A stretch of DNA of 64,000 nucleotides from Diphasiastrum complanatum (taxonomy: Eukaryota; Streptophyta; Lycopodiopsida; Lycopodiales; Lycopodiaceae): contig CM055101.1 of assembly GCA_029204225.1 (NCBI GenBank), forward strand, positions 39,459,627 through 39,523,626, written 5' to 3'. Below the pieces are notes generated by a model that saw only the letters and a program-made list of their open reading frames with translations, was not told the origin of the DNA and searched no databases. The translations under genes were made by a program, and so were the position numbers. How positions within the stretch are numbered: the first letter of the stretch is position 1; every line of letters begins with the position of its first letter. This document shows, in pieces, positions 1-11,034 of the stretch.

Positions 1-22
1 TCCAAATCATGTCTTCTAGAAG

Positions 23-250
23 CAACGCTTGTTTGAACAATTAAGATCCAAATTCAACGCTTGTATGAACTGTTAGGATCCAATCTATGCCTTATAAAAG
101 CAATGCTTGTTTGAAGAATCAAGATTCAGATTAGGCCTCATAAAAGCAATGCTTTATTTGAACACTTAAGACCCAAAGAATGCCTGGTAAAGCAATGTTT
201 CCCTGAACAATTCAAGACCTAATGAATGTTTTATCAAGGCAATGCTTGTT
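23..250. repeat. 46-bp degenerate tandem repeat
   Basis: The motif CAAYGCTTGTTTGAAC recurs with starts near 23, 55, 101, 147, 193 and 240. The last four spacings are 46, 46, 46 and 47 bp; the first is 32 bp, as if 14 bp had been lost. Each unit also carries a GATCCAA-like segment. The array lies beyond the last visible splice donor of the WD40 gene, so it is probably inside one of its introns. It has no coding potential. The remaining bases up to 343 hold nothing else that I recognise. Confidence 0.8.
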
Positions 251-347
251 ATAAATGAGTAATAGCTCAAGGCAGGAGCTCATTCAAGACAGGAACTTGC
301 CCTTTATCTGATATGAGTTGTAAATTCTTAAGTGAATGGGAGCTTAC

Positions 348-1561
348 TTGTGTAACGAGGCAGTGTGAATTGGTGCTCTTGCTCTAAAATCCCACACCTG
401 CAGCACTCCATCTTGGCCTCCTGTGAGAAAAATATCACCTAAACATCCATCATCTTCCAAGCTTTCAAGGGCTGTAACATGCCCACTATGGGCATTCTTA
501 CAGTGCAAAACAGCAGACCCTATTCCTCCATCCCACAGAATCACTGCTCCATTCCTGCAGCCACTCACCAGAGATTGCTGCCTTGAGCTCATAGTGAAGC
601 CCATCACTGCTGCCTTGTGTCCCTCCAGGCGCCCAACAGGCTTTCCCACAGATGCTGACACATCCCAGATCATGAGAGTTGTGTCATAGCTGGAGCTCAC
701 AGCTCTAGATCCTCCAAACCCACCTCTCACAGCAGATATGGAAGCTGAATGCCCCTTCAAATCCCTGCATCTCACCCCACTCCTTTCCCACAGGCATAGC
801 TTACTATCCATTCCCCCACTGATGATCCTTCCATCCTCAAGGTGATCCACACAGGTCACCCAGTTTGCGTGCCCAAAGGAACCCCCATACAAGGCTCTCG
901 AGAACTCTCCTTTGCTCGCATCCACAATGTAGAGTGCATGATCTGAAGAACCGATTGCAACCTCTGATCCCTGCACGCTCATGCACAGACTGGGCCGGTC
1001 GGACAGATTGATGACTGTTCCTGCCTCCTCTGCTGGCCCCTCCACCCAACCAGAACGTGAATCAACCCTGATTACAGTTGAAGGGTGTGAAGAAGGGTTA
1101 GAGCATCTGCTGGATGAGGGTGGAGCTTGCTCGTGACACGAGAATCGATGTGAGTTTCCTGCCTTTTGCGCCTGGGACGAACAGGCAGAACCCACAAATG
1201 ACTGAAGAGATGGTTTTGATCCAGGAAAAGCTGAAAGTTGTAGTGAGCATTCACTTTTGATGCAATTCTTAATTCTTCCAATTGGGCTGGGACTTGTGGT
1301 GCCCTTGCTGCTTTTAGGGTCAATGTGGGCCTGCTTTCCTTCGAAATTGGTGCTACTTCTGGCTCTAGCTCTGCTATGTGGAGCATCATCAACAATCCTG
1401 CTGTCTTTGCTGCCAACTATGCTTCTAACTTTGCTCCTGCCGAGCTTGATGCTTCTGAGATCGCCAACAAAATTGCTCGTCATTCTTTGCACCCTCTTCA
1501 CCATACCGGCAACGCCTATGCAAACGATACTATCACAGTCCTCTCTGCGCGGAGCTTCCAT
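348..1561 (-). CDS. WD40-repeat protein, 5' exon (partial gene)
   Basis: The minus-strand ORF holds a low-complexity, Ser-rich N-terminal half of roughly 190 residues and then a run of WD40 blades. Visible blade ends include SKLCLWE, TTLMIWD, GAVILWD and GVLQVWD, each preceded by a GH-type or S/GGxD segment (for example GHANWVTCVDHLEDGRIISG). At least five blades can be counted, enough for most of one beta-propeller. The ORF could extend upstream to 1765, but that part lies in GC-rich repeat-like DNA, so I chose the Met at 1561. The apparent stop at 344 overlaps a good splice donor (AA|GTAAGC, exon end 348), so the exon most likely splices onward to the left, outside the window. WD40 propellers are protein-interaction scaffolds; nothing here fixes the partner. 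The family is present in plants, but I cannot give a specific gene name. Confidence 0.8.
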
Positions 1562-1724
1562 TTTCCAACGGCCTAACCGTTTTGCGTAAGAGCTGCGAAT
1601 GGAACCTGGGGCAAGCCAACCCTGCTTGAAATTTGAAGTTTGAGGGGTAGTGTTTGTTCGACATATTGAACTTGTAAACTGAAAAGGGCAAAGTTTTCGT
1701 GTGGCGGGTGTCGGGAAGGACGAA

Positions 1725-1806
1725 GGACCTCCCTCGAGGGCAGAAGGGGCCCTGGGAAGGCCCAATGCCCGAGGGCGGGATCCCGAGGGCTTGTGCCCGA
1801 GCAGGG
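1725..1806. repeat. GC-rich CCCGAGGGC repeats
   Basis: This stretch has several copies of CCCGAGGGC or its variants (CCCTCGAGGGC, CCCGAGGGCGGG, CCCGAGGGCTTG), far richer in GC than its surroundings. It sits just upstream of the WD40 start and next to a dispersed repeat. It could be part of a transposon end or a promoter-proximal GC island; the sequence does not decide. Confidence 0.5.
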
Positions 1807-1846
1807 TGGAATGGCTGAGAGGAAGAGGGCCTTTCCCTGCGTGTTG

Positions 1847-2026
1847 CTATTTCTAATGCTGTTATTTGTGAATGTGTTATTTCTTCAAATCTTGTTATTT
1901 ATATTGTTTTGTTTTGTTTAATGTGGTCACATTAGGAAATGGTATTAGCATTTGAGTAAACTTCCCTCTAACTCTCTCTTCTTACTCCCTTTTCACTACT
2001 ATTTTGATGATGAAATGTGTGAATAG
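1847..2026. repeat. Dispersed repeat, copy 1
   Basis: About 180 bp align by eye with 20175-20356: shared blocks include TTATTTGTGAATGTGTTATTT, TAACTCTCYCTTCTTACTC and CACTACTATTTTGATGATG. Both copies are in the same orientation and diverge just after GTGTGRATAGG. This is probably an LTR or end fragment of one element family. Neither copy codes. Confidence 0.75.
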
Positions 2027-2235
2027 GGGAGTTCAACCAATCAGCCGAAGAAAAATCCACGTGGGAAGGGGTTAAAGCGGCGTTCATCACCCGCTTTAAA
2101 CGAAGGAAGGATCCGGAAAGGGTCCGAAACTATCTCGAATGGATCAAGCATTTAAGATCCGAGTGCAACACAGCTCTAACTCCCGATCATGTGGTTCCTA
2201 GCAAGACTACCACGAAGCATCAGAAGAGAGCTTAA
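2026..2235 (+). pseudogene. Gag-like retroelement fragment
   Basis: There are 69 stop-free codons beginning directly at the end of the dispersed repeat. The composition is basic and tryptophan-bearing, with a segment WEGVKAAFITRFKRR that resembles the W..F...F..RF core of retrotransposon Gag proteins. A related reading (QKAMADAIGEEDEG, near 2260-2310) follows after one in-frame stop and a frame change. There is no start codon, zinc knuckle or LTR. The Gag assignment rests only on that short motif. Confidence 0.35.
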
Positions 2236-2339
2236 ACGCTAGGAGCAGTACGCTACATTGCAGAAAGCCATGGCAGATGCCATTGGAGAAGAAGATGAAG
2301 GATCAAATGAAGGATTAGGCCATAATTAAATCTCAGGAA

Positions 2340-3760
2340 CTCCTCGTCAGAAGGGAAATCATTTTCTTTTTGGCGCATTTCCCCCACAGCCATTTTCAAG
2401 CAATCATGAAAAGTCTTCGACTTTTCAAATTTTGTACCACTAGAAGAAGCGGCTTCAGAAGTAGAAGGGCCAGCTTCTGAATCGTCAGAAATATTTAACA
2501 AAAGAAAAAAAAAACAAATGCAGACTAAAACTATACAAATCTACAATTTTTATTATGAATTGGATAATCATCTACATACTTGAAATCATTATGTAACTTG
2601 GTGAACATTCTGTCAAGCTTAGATAGAAAAACTTACTGAATATGATTTCATTTGTAAATAGAAATACATCCAAAAAAATAGATACAATCTTACATGTAAA
2701 CAACCCGTTTATGGGATTTTTATTGATATCAGTATAATTTTTACAATCAAGTTGTGTCCATAGTGTAATACTGGATTGCAATTTTCTAGATTGATAAAAA
2801 GACATGATGATTGACATGTATTTGTTGATAGTAAATCTCAGTGTTCTTCCATAAGTTGGATTATTTATCCAATATCTTTGCATTTGATCTCGAGCTCATG
2901 TCTTTTACGTACCTGCATAAAACTAATACAAAGTGAGTTACAATTAGTAGAGAGATTGTATGAAAAAGTTTTGATAGAAACTATTCATAAAGAATCCAGT
3001 GTTTATAGTTACTTACAAGTTTACCATTGAATATGAATCTGAAAGCTGAAAGTATATCATCTTGTAGGAGCAATAGTTCCCGCCCGATGTAATTTAGGAT
3101 CCAATCCTCTTCCACCTCAACACATGTCAAAACTGCATCATTGTATATAATTTCAATATTTTTCATTTTGAATGTCCATTGGCTTCCAAGTCTTGATCGA
3201 GTGGCACCCATTTACCTTTGTTTTTTTTTTCATCTTTGATAATAAAGGATAAGCTCAAGCTCAACATTTGTTTTTCTATTTGATAATGAAAGCACATGGA
3301 AGACATTTTAATTCTGCATTCTATTTCTCCATCTGATCTTTTGTCCCAGCCTTCATCCATAAGTTCAGATAATAAACTATCTGATAAATTTTTGCACACA
3401 AACATCGTTGGGGTTTTGTGTACATTGACACTTGAAAAGAAATCCACAAATATATTAAAAGAAATAAACCAACTCAATCTGACTGTTTTTTATCCCGTGC
3501 TTATCTTTAATGAGTTTTTTACATCATTATATAGCTTGCAACAAAATGATTTTGAAACTGCAGTATCTGGAGCAATTCATTCATCACTTCCAAAACTAGG
3601 TAATGGAATTGGGACTATTTGTCCAAAATCTTCTTTTGTATCAGGAATGTACATTGATTCATATAAAAAATCCCCACTATCAGGTAGATCTTTTGCAGTT
3701 CTACCTCGATATTGCAGCCATCCAATATCAATGTGAATAACATCTAACACACCTACTAGA
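2340..3760 (-). pseudogene. Decayed multi-exon gene, unrecognised
   Basis: On the minus strand a protein-like reading runs from about 3760 down to 3017 with one in-frame stop near 3600 and one frame change near 3200. It contains FLVGVLDVIHIDIGWLQYRG, LPDSGDFLYESMYIPD and VEEDWILNYIGRELLL. It ends at a strong splice donor (CTT|GTAAGT, exon end 3017). A plausible acceptor (TTTTATGCAG) lies just above 2912, followed by a short basic segment, and a further acidic segment (FHDCLKMAVGEMRQKENDF) lies at 2501-2340. Splice signals plus a coding-like composition argue for a former or still spliced host gene, now broken. I do not recognise the family. ORFs on the opposite strand (3296-3736) are shadows. 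Confidence 0.45.
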
Positions 3761-4773
3761 AATCCACTGGGCTCCTATTCATTTATGTTGGATGGATATA
3801 AATCTGCAAGAGAAAAATGATCAGATTGGCAAGTTTACTAATAGATATTAATGAATGACAAAAATCAAAGTATTGTAATATATCAATACTCACAATTGTT
3901 TTTTTTGTGATCCTGATGGTTGAATCCTTGCACATTTATCTCTGAATGCATATATACATGTTAGACTAGAATTTCAGAGATAGATTTTTCTCCTGATGAT
4001 GTTTTGAAATCCAAAATTCTGGCCTTCCAATAAGATCAAAATGATAGTTTTGATCTTTTGCTTTTTTGAAATGTTCCTCTTGATGATGGATGCATCAAAA
4101 CCCAAGAGTTTTTTGAATATTTTTTTGGCATCCATAATCCATTGTCATCTTTCTCGCTGAAGAGAAGCACAGAATCAATTGAGGTGCATGGCTTCATTGA
4201 TGGCGCCATTAATTATGTGCAGGCAAAAATCTAAAACATTACTATGAATCTGAAAATACGCGTAGGCAAAAAGCCATGAATCTGAAAATATGTGTTGGCA
4301 AAAATTTGAAACACTGAACTATTTGGCGTTATGAATTCTCTAGTTAACCATGTTAACCATGATTTGACACTACATATACATTAATGGTACATCGATTTTC
4401 TCGTTTCAACCATCTGTCATATTCATTTTTCAATATTTTTGGGTCTCTTCGGGCAGTGATGAGTTCGAAGGACAGGCCTCAACTACCAACAGTATTTCCA
4501 GATGCTGCCCGACGAAACAGTAATATATTTTAAAAAAAATTATTTTATTTATATTTGAAAAATTCTACGTTATGTAGAACCCCAATAAGGTTTCAATTGG
4601 TCTACATGGCAACAAAAATAAGAAAAAAAATAAAAAAGCATCTTTCTCAAAGGTCCTCGTCGGGCTCTAAGTTTCTCTAATGATTGAAGAATATGATACT
4701 CTGAAAAGTATCAAATGATATTGATTTGAAATCGTGAAAGATATCAAGTATTAGAGCCTTGGTACAACCAATC
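3761..4773. other. AT-rich non-coding stretch
   Basis: No convincing ORF on either strand. The one structured item is an inverted repeat, TCGGGCAG near 4448 with CTGCCCGA near 4505, which could form an 8-bp stem with a loop of about 48 bases. The right part should be the remnant interior of the copia element whose LTR begins at 4786, but no copia domains survive in it. Confidence 0.4.
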
Positions 4774-4785
4774 GCTCTGATACCA
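4774..4785 (-). other. Primer-binding site (initiator tRNA-Met type)
   Basis: The bases read GCTCTGATACCA, the exact reverse complement of TGGTATCAGAGC, the standard primer-binding site of plant Ty1/copia elements. It lies immediately left of the TG that opens the LTR at 4786, as expected for the 5' LTR of a minus-strand element. Confidence 0.85.
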
Positions 4786-5567
4786 TGTTGAAAAGAGGTG
4801 ATAATGCAATAACGACAAGTCGAAGGCAGTGACAACTTATCGAGTGTAGTGGAATGGAGCCTGCTTTCCTAATGTATGACTACGCCTATCAATATTGAAC
4901 AGAACATAATGGCAGAAATCACATTCAATCCTATAGTAACTAACTTTAAAATCGTCAGTACTACAATGATTACGTAGACAAACAATAAATTATTAAAAAC
5001 AAAGCAATATGAGATTTATGAAGTACAAAACTATCACAAAGATGCATACATTCTGATATAATACTGGACACAATAAAGAATAGATTGATTCAGCATGAAA
5101 CAGATGATGATGAGCACAAGACAATTATGGATAGAAACCGCATCTAAGCTATCTCTGTGTAACTGAATATCTCTATTTGAATTTGCACTTTCGCGGATAA
5201 GTAGTAAGTGCTAATAGCAAAACTCTAAAAGAACTTTAAAGAACTAAGCTAGAATGCTCAAGAGTATTCAAGCTTGAAAGCTTGAGAGAGCTGCTACTTG
5301 ATTGAAAATAGTAGAAGTGTGATTAGCTATTTATACTAAGCAAAGATGCGGCAATTCTAGTAGGACAACTAATTAGGTCGTAGATCTTAATGGCCAGTTG
5401 GCCATCATGAGCTGGCATCCATCCAGTTAGTACTTCTTGGAATTGAGTGATTCCCGAGTATTTTCGGAGATTGTGTAAAAATATGCATAAAATTGTAGAG
5501 CTGGATAATGTCATGGATGAATATTAAACTTGAATGATTAGTCGATAATCAGGAGAATAATCCAACA
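4786..5567 (-). mobile_element. Copia-type LTR (5' LTR of a minus-strand element)
   Basis: The segment opens TGTTG and closes CCAACA, a short inverted repeat, with the primer-binding site on its left. Its length is 782 bp. Only one copy is visible, so the element is truncated on the left. On the right it abuts the YDW/YYRAA gene fragment at 5568, which it may have truncated. Confidence 0.7.
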
Positions 5568-5574
5568 CTCCTCC

Positions 5575-6160
5575 ATCAGCTTGTGAATTTCCACAAGGAC
5601 TTTTGGACAATAATGTTGTGCCCTATGATTGGCACGTCTTCATTCTTTCTGAGCTGAAGAGGACCATCAAGCCCAACGCACGCAAGAAATTCATAGCGGG
5701 CCCACTTCTCTTTGTCCTTGCGTCATTCTCCTCGAACAGAAGATTTAGGGGATCCACCGATCCCAAGTTTTGACCACAACCATTCCTTCCACCAGTCATC
5801 GACTCCCTACCCTTCCAACTAACTCTCCATCCAACAAACGTATACGCGATGCTACCTCTTCCACCGTCGACCCTCCCTCTAACAACACCCATCGCCGTAC
5901 TGGCCCAACCCCTCCTACCACCACTTCTGTCACATCTCTTGCACCAACTCCTATGCCTATTTTTCCAATCCCTCCTTCTTTCACTGCCATCTTCGCCACA
6001 CCCTTACCTTCCATCACCATTGTCTCTTCCATCCCCCTCGCCTCCCTTGATTCTTCTGTTTCCACTCCCCCCATTGCCATAAACCCCCAAGATTCCCACT
6101 TATCCCCCAGAACTCTATCCATTATAAATATTCTCAACTTGTCACCCCCCACATCTCGCT
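5575..6160 (+). pseudogene. YDW/YYRAA gene copy 1, part 1 (YDW domain and Pro/Thr-rich start)
   Basis: The stretch from 5580 to about 5770 reads VVPYDWHVFILSELKRTIKP and then a short region ending GPLLFVLASF. It matches in order the segment YDWAQFVSNYLHECIKNKQP...LGYLLT of the second copy (minus strand, 52065-52334). From 5770 on, after a stop and frame change, comes a Pro/Ser/Thr-rich stretch of about 120 codons. The gene is cut at 6160 by Copia-A and resumes at 11859. Its 5' end is missing at the LTR that ends at 5567. The function is unknown. The Pro-rich part alone could be random low complexity; the YDW match and the conserved order of domains are what make it a gene. Confidence 0.5.
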
Positions 6161-7021
6161 TGATAAATTTTACAGTTTTTAGGACAATAATGATTGTACT
6201 TTACAATCATAGAGAGTTGTTGGTTGCTTGATCAATGTATCTATCAAGTTCTACACATTAGACCTTGATCTAGATTCACTACACTTGGATTTAAGCAAGA
6301 GCAATGGATCAACACATCATAAATTAGTGAGAGCGGCCTCACACGTGTGGAGTACTGTCCACAGTACGGCCTGCACCTGAAACAACAAGAACAATAATCC
6401 TAGATAGCAATCATTCATAGAAATCACAAGGCAAATGATTAGAAACCTCACAAAAGTGTAGAATGCAAAAGTCTCATCAATCTTCTTAGCAAAATGATGA
6501 TCCTTTTATGGATCAAGTACATCCATGAGTCTGGTATAGTCCAGCAGGTCTTTACATGTGTGAAGAGCGCCACATCACTCAGATCTATCCATTTGATCCA
6601 TCCTTGATCCTTATCCAAACTTGACCTTCTAGAATATGGCTAAAATCCAAAAAGCTAGTCTCCTAGAATATAGGAATATTCCCTACAAAATAGGATCTAA
6701 GGAAAATGTTCAACTCTTATCTTCTAGTACTCTATACACACGTGTGAACATCCACTTGCCATGTGGGAGCATTTACTCATGCACATGCAAGGAAAAGCTA
6801 ATTTCTAGGTGACTAGTCAACTTGACTAAAAACTAGTCATATCATGTTCACACTAACTAGATTGATCAAAATAAATTTAGATATATACAAGTATGAAAAG
6901 TACATCCTTTCACACGTGGGAACAGGCTCCACACGTGTGAAATCAGATCATCAACATTATTCTAATGTTTGATCAATATTTACAATAACCAATGTCAAGT
7001 GAGAAGTGATAATTTTCAACA
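6161..7021 (-). repeat. Copia-A 3' LTR
   Basis: 861 bp, opening TGATAAATTT and closing TTTTCAACA in plus orientation. It carries a 35-bp stretch near 6713-6747 that the other LTR has lost. It contains four CACGTG cores, three of them inside CACACGTGTG palindromes. Confidence 0.93.
6340..6939. promoter_or_regulatory. G-box-like CACACGTGTG palindromes in the Copia-A LTR
   Basis: CACGTG cores lie at 6342-6347, 6739-6744, 6913-6918 and 6932-6937. Three sit in the 10-bp palindrome CACACGTGTG (6340, 6737, 6930). The other LTR has a perfect 16-bp palindrome, CTTCACACGTGTGAAG, at 11425-11440. CACGTG is the plant G-box bound by bZIP and bHLH factors. That these sites drive transcription of the LTR is inference. 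Confidence 0.5.
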
Positions 7022-7034
7022 CTCCTCCTCACTT

Positions 7035-9700
7035 CTAACTTGGCAAATCTAATGTACATCTATCTACAATTCCAAGAGCATATCTTAACTTAAACAAAGG
7101 ATCTTTGGACAATGGCTTGGTTAAGATATCAGCTATGCATTCGACTGATGGTACATGATGTAGTTGCACCTCCTTGGATTGTACCCTCTCCCTCACAAAG
7201 TGATGAGCTATCTCAATATGCTTTGTTCTAGCATGGAGGATAGGATTTGAAGAAATTTGTTGAGAAGCTTGATTGTCACAAAATATGTAAGGGAACTCCT
7301 CGGCCTCTAGCACATGTAGCTCCATCAAGAGTCTTCTTAGCCATAGGAGCTCTTTGGTTGTTGAAGTCAATGCCTTGTACTCGGCTTCACAAGAAGATAG
7401 TGAGATTGTATCTTTCTGCTACTTCTAGACACTTCTATCCCAAGTATAAACTTTAGGAAGCCTAGATCTACCATCTTGAACTCACTAGATAAATCAACTT
7501 TAAGTTTGCTTATACCTTCATCATCATTTCCTGTCAAAATGATGTCATCAACATAAAGTACCAAAATGATGATCATTCCTTCATTACATTTGAAAAAAAA
7601 GAAGGTTCATAAGCACTTAGTACAAAGCCAAGAGAATAGAGAAAATCATGCAACCTAGAGTACCAAGCTCTAGGTGCTTGCTTCAAGCCATATAGGCTCT
7701 TCCTTAAGTAGAACACCTTTTGCTCCTCGCCAACCTTGATGAAGCCCTTGGGTTGCATCATGTAGATTTCCTCTTCTAAAAAGTCATTCAAGAAGGCATT
7801 TGTCACATCCATTTGGTAGAGATCCCACTTGAACAAAGTAGCAATGCAATGATTAATCTAATAGGTACAAGCCTAGCTACATGTGCAAATGTTTCTTCAT
7901 AATCCAATCCTTTTATTTGAAGAAATCCCTTAGCAACAAGCCTAGCTTTGTACTTACTAATAGATCCATCTTGATTGTACTTTATACTATAAATCCACTT
8001 ACATGCAAGTGGTTTCTTCCCTCTTGGAAGATTTACAAGATTCCAAGTATGATTTTCTACTAATGCATCAAACTCTACTTGCTTTGCATCTCTCCAAACT
8101 TTAGATTTATATGCTTCTTCAAAAGATGATGGTTCTTCAAGCAATGTAGCTAAGAAGGAGTAAGAGGTAGAAGGTGTAGAGTCTTCATTTTGCTTTCCCT
8201 TGTCCACATAGGTGAGCCTTGAGGGCTCGGCCTTGCTTCTTGATGATCTTCTCGGCCCCTTTTGACTTGGATCCATGTCTCCATCCTCGGGTTTGTCAAG
8301 ATCCTCCTCGGGTTTGTCAAGATCCTCCTTGGGTTTGTCAAGATCTTCAATGCACAATGGGTTAGATCCATTTGACAAGCTCTTAGCAAATTGTGACTCA
8401 TCAAAAAGTACATCCTTGCTTACCTTTACTTTCTTGGATATAGGATCATATATCCTATAGCCCTTGCTATTTTCTCCATAGCCAACAAAGATCCCTTTGA
8501 AGGAGGTAGCATCTTCTTTCCTTCTAGTCTCCAAAGGGATGTGAACATAACAAATACATCCAAAGATCTTAAAATCTTTTACATTGGGTTTCTTATCAAA
8601 CAAGGCTTGATAAGGTGAGATCCCATCTATAGCACTACTAGGAAGTCTATTACACAAGTAAGTAGCACATGTTATAGCTTCTCCCCAAAATGAGATGGGA
8701 AGTGATGCATCAAGTCTTAAAGACTTTGCACACTCACATAGACTCCTATTTTTCCTCTCGGCCACCCCATTTTGTTGGAGGGTGTAGGAACAAGTGTATT
8801 GCAACTTAATGCCATTGATCTCACAAAAGTTTTTCATTTTATTGGAGGTGTACTCTCCTCCATTATCACATCTTAGTGCTTTGATGGAAGTACTAAGTTA
8901 TTTCTCTACTAAAGACTTGAACTTAATGAAAGCTTCGTAAACAAGACTTTTCTTTGATAGTAACTCGATCCATGTGAATCTAGTGCAATCACCTATAAAA
9001 GTTACATACATCAAAGCACCTCCATTACTTGCATGTGAAAAACTATGTACATCAGAATGTGTGAGATCCAAGGGAGAGGTAGATCTTGATGAAGATATCT
9101 TGTAAGAAGATTCGTGTGACTTTGCAAGGCCACATGCCTCACACATCTTTCCACACTTCTTGAAGGCTCTTGCCGAGAGCTAGTTCCTTGCTTGCCATTG
9201 ACTCCATAGATTGAAGATTAGGATGGCCTAATCTCTTATGCCATAGCTCCACTTGAGATAGCTCCTCCCTAGCCAAGTTCACACTTTCACTTGCAACATT
9301 AGCATCCAACTTGAAAAGTCTACCTTGCTTAATGCCACTAGCTATGCACTTATCATTTTTCAAGATGGAACAAACTCCATTCTTGAAATGTACATCTAGT
9401 CCATTGTCCATTAATTGTCCTACACTAAGCAAGTTTCTTGAAATGGTTGGAACATACAAAACATTATCTAGATCTATCCTTTTAGATGTGCCTAAGCAAA
9501 GAGGTATAGATCATATGCCATCTATCTTGCATGCTTGATCACTAGCAGTGTATATTGACTTCTTAGAGTCATTACAAGATAGAAGAGTAGAAAAATAATG
9601 CTTGTTAAAAGACATGTGGGAACTAGCCCCACTATCTATCCACCATGTGTCTTGACTTGAAGTTGGTGTAGATGCAACCGTTAAGGATGTGTTGAATCCA
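7035..9700 (-). pseudogene. Copia-A pol: protease, integrase, reverse transcriptase, RNase H (broken)
   Basis: In 5' to 3' order on the minus strand: protease with WWIDSGASSHM near 9609-9660; a GAG-pre-integrase segment (LWHKRLGHPNL, then CEACGLAKSH) at 9260-9100; an integrase core with LTHSDVHSF and CDNGGEYTS and the catalytic Glu in VAERKNRSL (near 8760); reverse transcriptase with CKWIYSIKYN, LYQMDVTNAFLN, SLYGLKQAPRAWYSRL and LYVDDIILTGN (near 7555); and an RNase H tail with SCEAEYKAL and NPILHARTKHIEIAHHF. Several frameshifts separate the pieces. Near 7427 the reverse transcriptase jumps from LGIEVSRSS straight into the RNase H, so roughly 200 residues of the connection are deleted. A 21-bp triplicated segment at 8277-8350 encodes EDLDKP repeats in the linker between integrase and reverse transcriptase. 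Confidence 0.9.
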
Positions 9701-9703
9701 TCC

Positions 9704-10554
9704 TCATCTTATTCCTCTTGAGCAATGTTCCCTTGATCTCCATTGGCTTGTTGATTCTTCTTCAAGTAGCATTTTGAGGCAAAGTGTCCTTTCTTTCCAC
9801 AAAAGAAACACTTGAATTTTGCCTTGTTCTTCACTTTGCCTTTGAAAGTAGATCCTCCATTCTTCATCTCGGCCTCCTTGCCTTGATTTTTCTTGAATGG
9901 ATGTTGCTTCTTCTTGCCTTTGATGTAAAGTTAGCCTTCTCCTCTCCTCCATTAAGTGACATGCTATCCATTCTTGTCTTGAGGTGTAGAAGCCTACTCT
10001 CCTTGGTTACAAGAACATTGTGCAACTTTCCAATGGATGGAAGAGTGTCTTGAATGGAAAATGATTGGACTAAGTTGGTGAACTCATCACCTAGAACATT
10101 CAAGATGATTTGTACTAGCTCTTGATCTTGGATCTTCTCTCCTATTGCACTTAACTCCTTGTTAAGAGATTTGATCCTAAGGACATACTCTTGTCCACTC
10201 TCTTCCTTTCATGCTTTGGAAGACTTGATTTTTTAGCATGAGGATTCTTGAAGTATTATTGGATTCATAGATGCTCTTTAATGAATCCCAAGCCTCTTTG
10301 GATGAGGTACAAGAAGACACCTCTTTCAAGAGGTCATTGCATACATTTAACTTTATGCAATGTAGAGCTAATCTTGATCTCTTCTTGTATTTGGCTTGTT
10401 CTTGGGGAGTTTGAGGCTCTTCCTCAACTCATTGAACTATGTCAAATAGATCATGGATCACTAGGATTGATTCCATTCTCACTTTCCAAATGGAATAATT
10501 TGTGGAAGTGAGTCTCTCACTTGATTCCATCAAATATCCACCCATGGATGACAT
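9704..10554 (-). pseudogene. Copia-A gag (broken)
   Basis: The start codon is at 10554 (MSSMGGYLMESSERL). A UBN2-type Gag follows (LTSTNYSIWKVRMESIL, SSKEAWDSLKSIYES), with an in-frame stop near 10430 and frameshifts after that. A CCHC zinc knuckle (CFFCGKKGHFASKC) is legible near 9790-9750. Its N-terminus is clearly related to the Gag of Copia-B at 20638, so the two belong to one lineage. Gag forms the virus-like particle that packages element RNA. Confidence 0.85.
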
Positions 10555-11022
10555 TGTAGAATGAATGCTCTTCTTAAAATCACAAATATTTTTAAATTTT
10601 AAAAGAACTATCTTGCCAAAAATTCCTAGCTTTCACTCTCACAAAAAAAAAATTCTTAGAGATTTCACTTCAACTAAGGATCTGAACAAATCAGCCTCTA
10701 AGCTCTGATTTTAGACTCTAAAAAGAAATGCTTCAATGATCCAAAACTCTATCTGGTCATAGGCATTAGCTAGATTTAATCTAGATCAATACTATGCTTC
10801 AAAAAGCACAAAAAATGAACTACTACTGTGATTTTGGGACCAAAAAACACAAAGTAACTTGAAATGAAAGTTGATGTACGGTTTCACGCGTGTGAAAAGT
10901 ACATACACAGTGAATTCAAGCTATCACTCTAGATGAACTCGCCCTCACTAGTATTTGGCCAAAAACAAATTTTACCAATGATCTTTACAAGATTTATGAT
11001 TTAATGATCACTCTCTTACTTA

Positions 11023-11034
11023 GCTCTGATACCA
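11023..11034 (-). other. Copia-A primer-binding site
   Basis: GCTCTGATACCA, the exact reverse complement of TGGTATCAGAGC, directly adjoins the right LTR at 11035. It is complementary to the 3' end of initiator tRNA-Met and primes minus-strand DNA synthesis. Confidence 0.93.

Noticed and set aside
344-347. Stop codon at the end of the WD40 frame
   Set aside because: The TAA is part of a GTAAGC splice donor, so it is more likely intronic than the true end.
1562-1765. Upstream extension of the WD40 ORF to Met at 1765
   Set aside because: The added residues fall in GC-rich repeat-like DNA and are not propeller-like; the Met at 1561 is more plausible, though not proven.
5796-6152. Minus-strand Gly/Val-rich ORF
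   Set aside because: It is the complement of the Pro/Thr-rich plus-strand stretch, which alone fits the order of the second gene copy.
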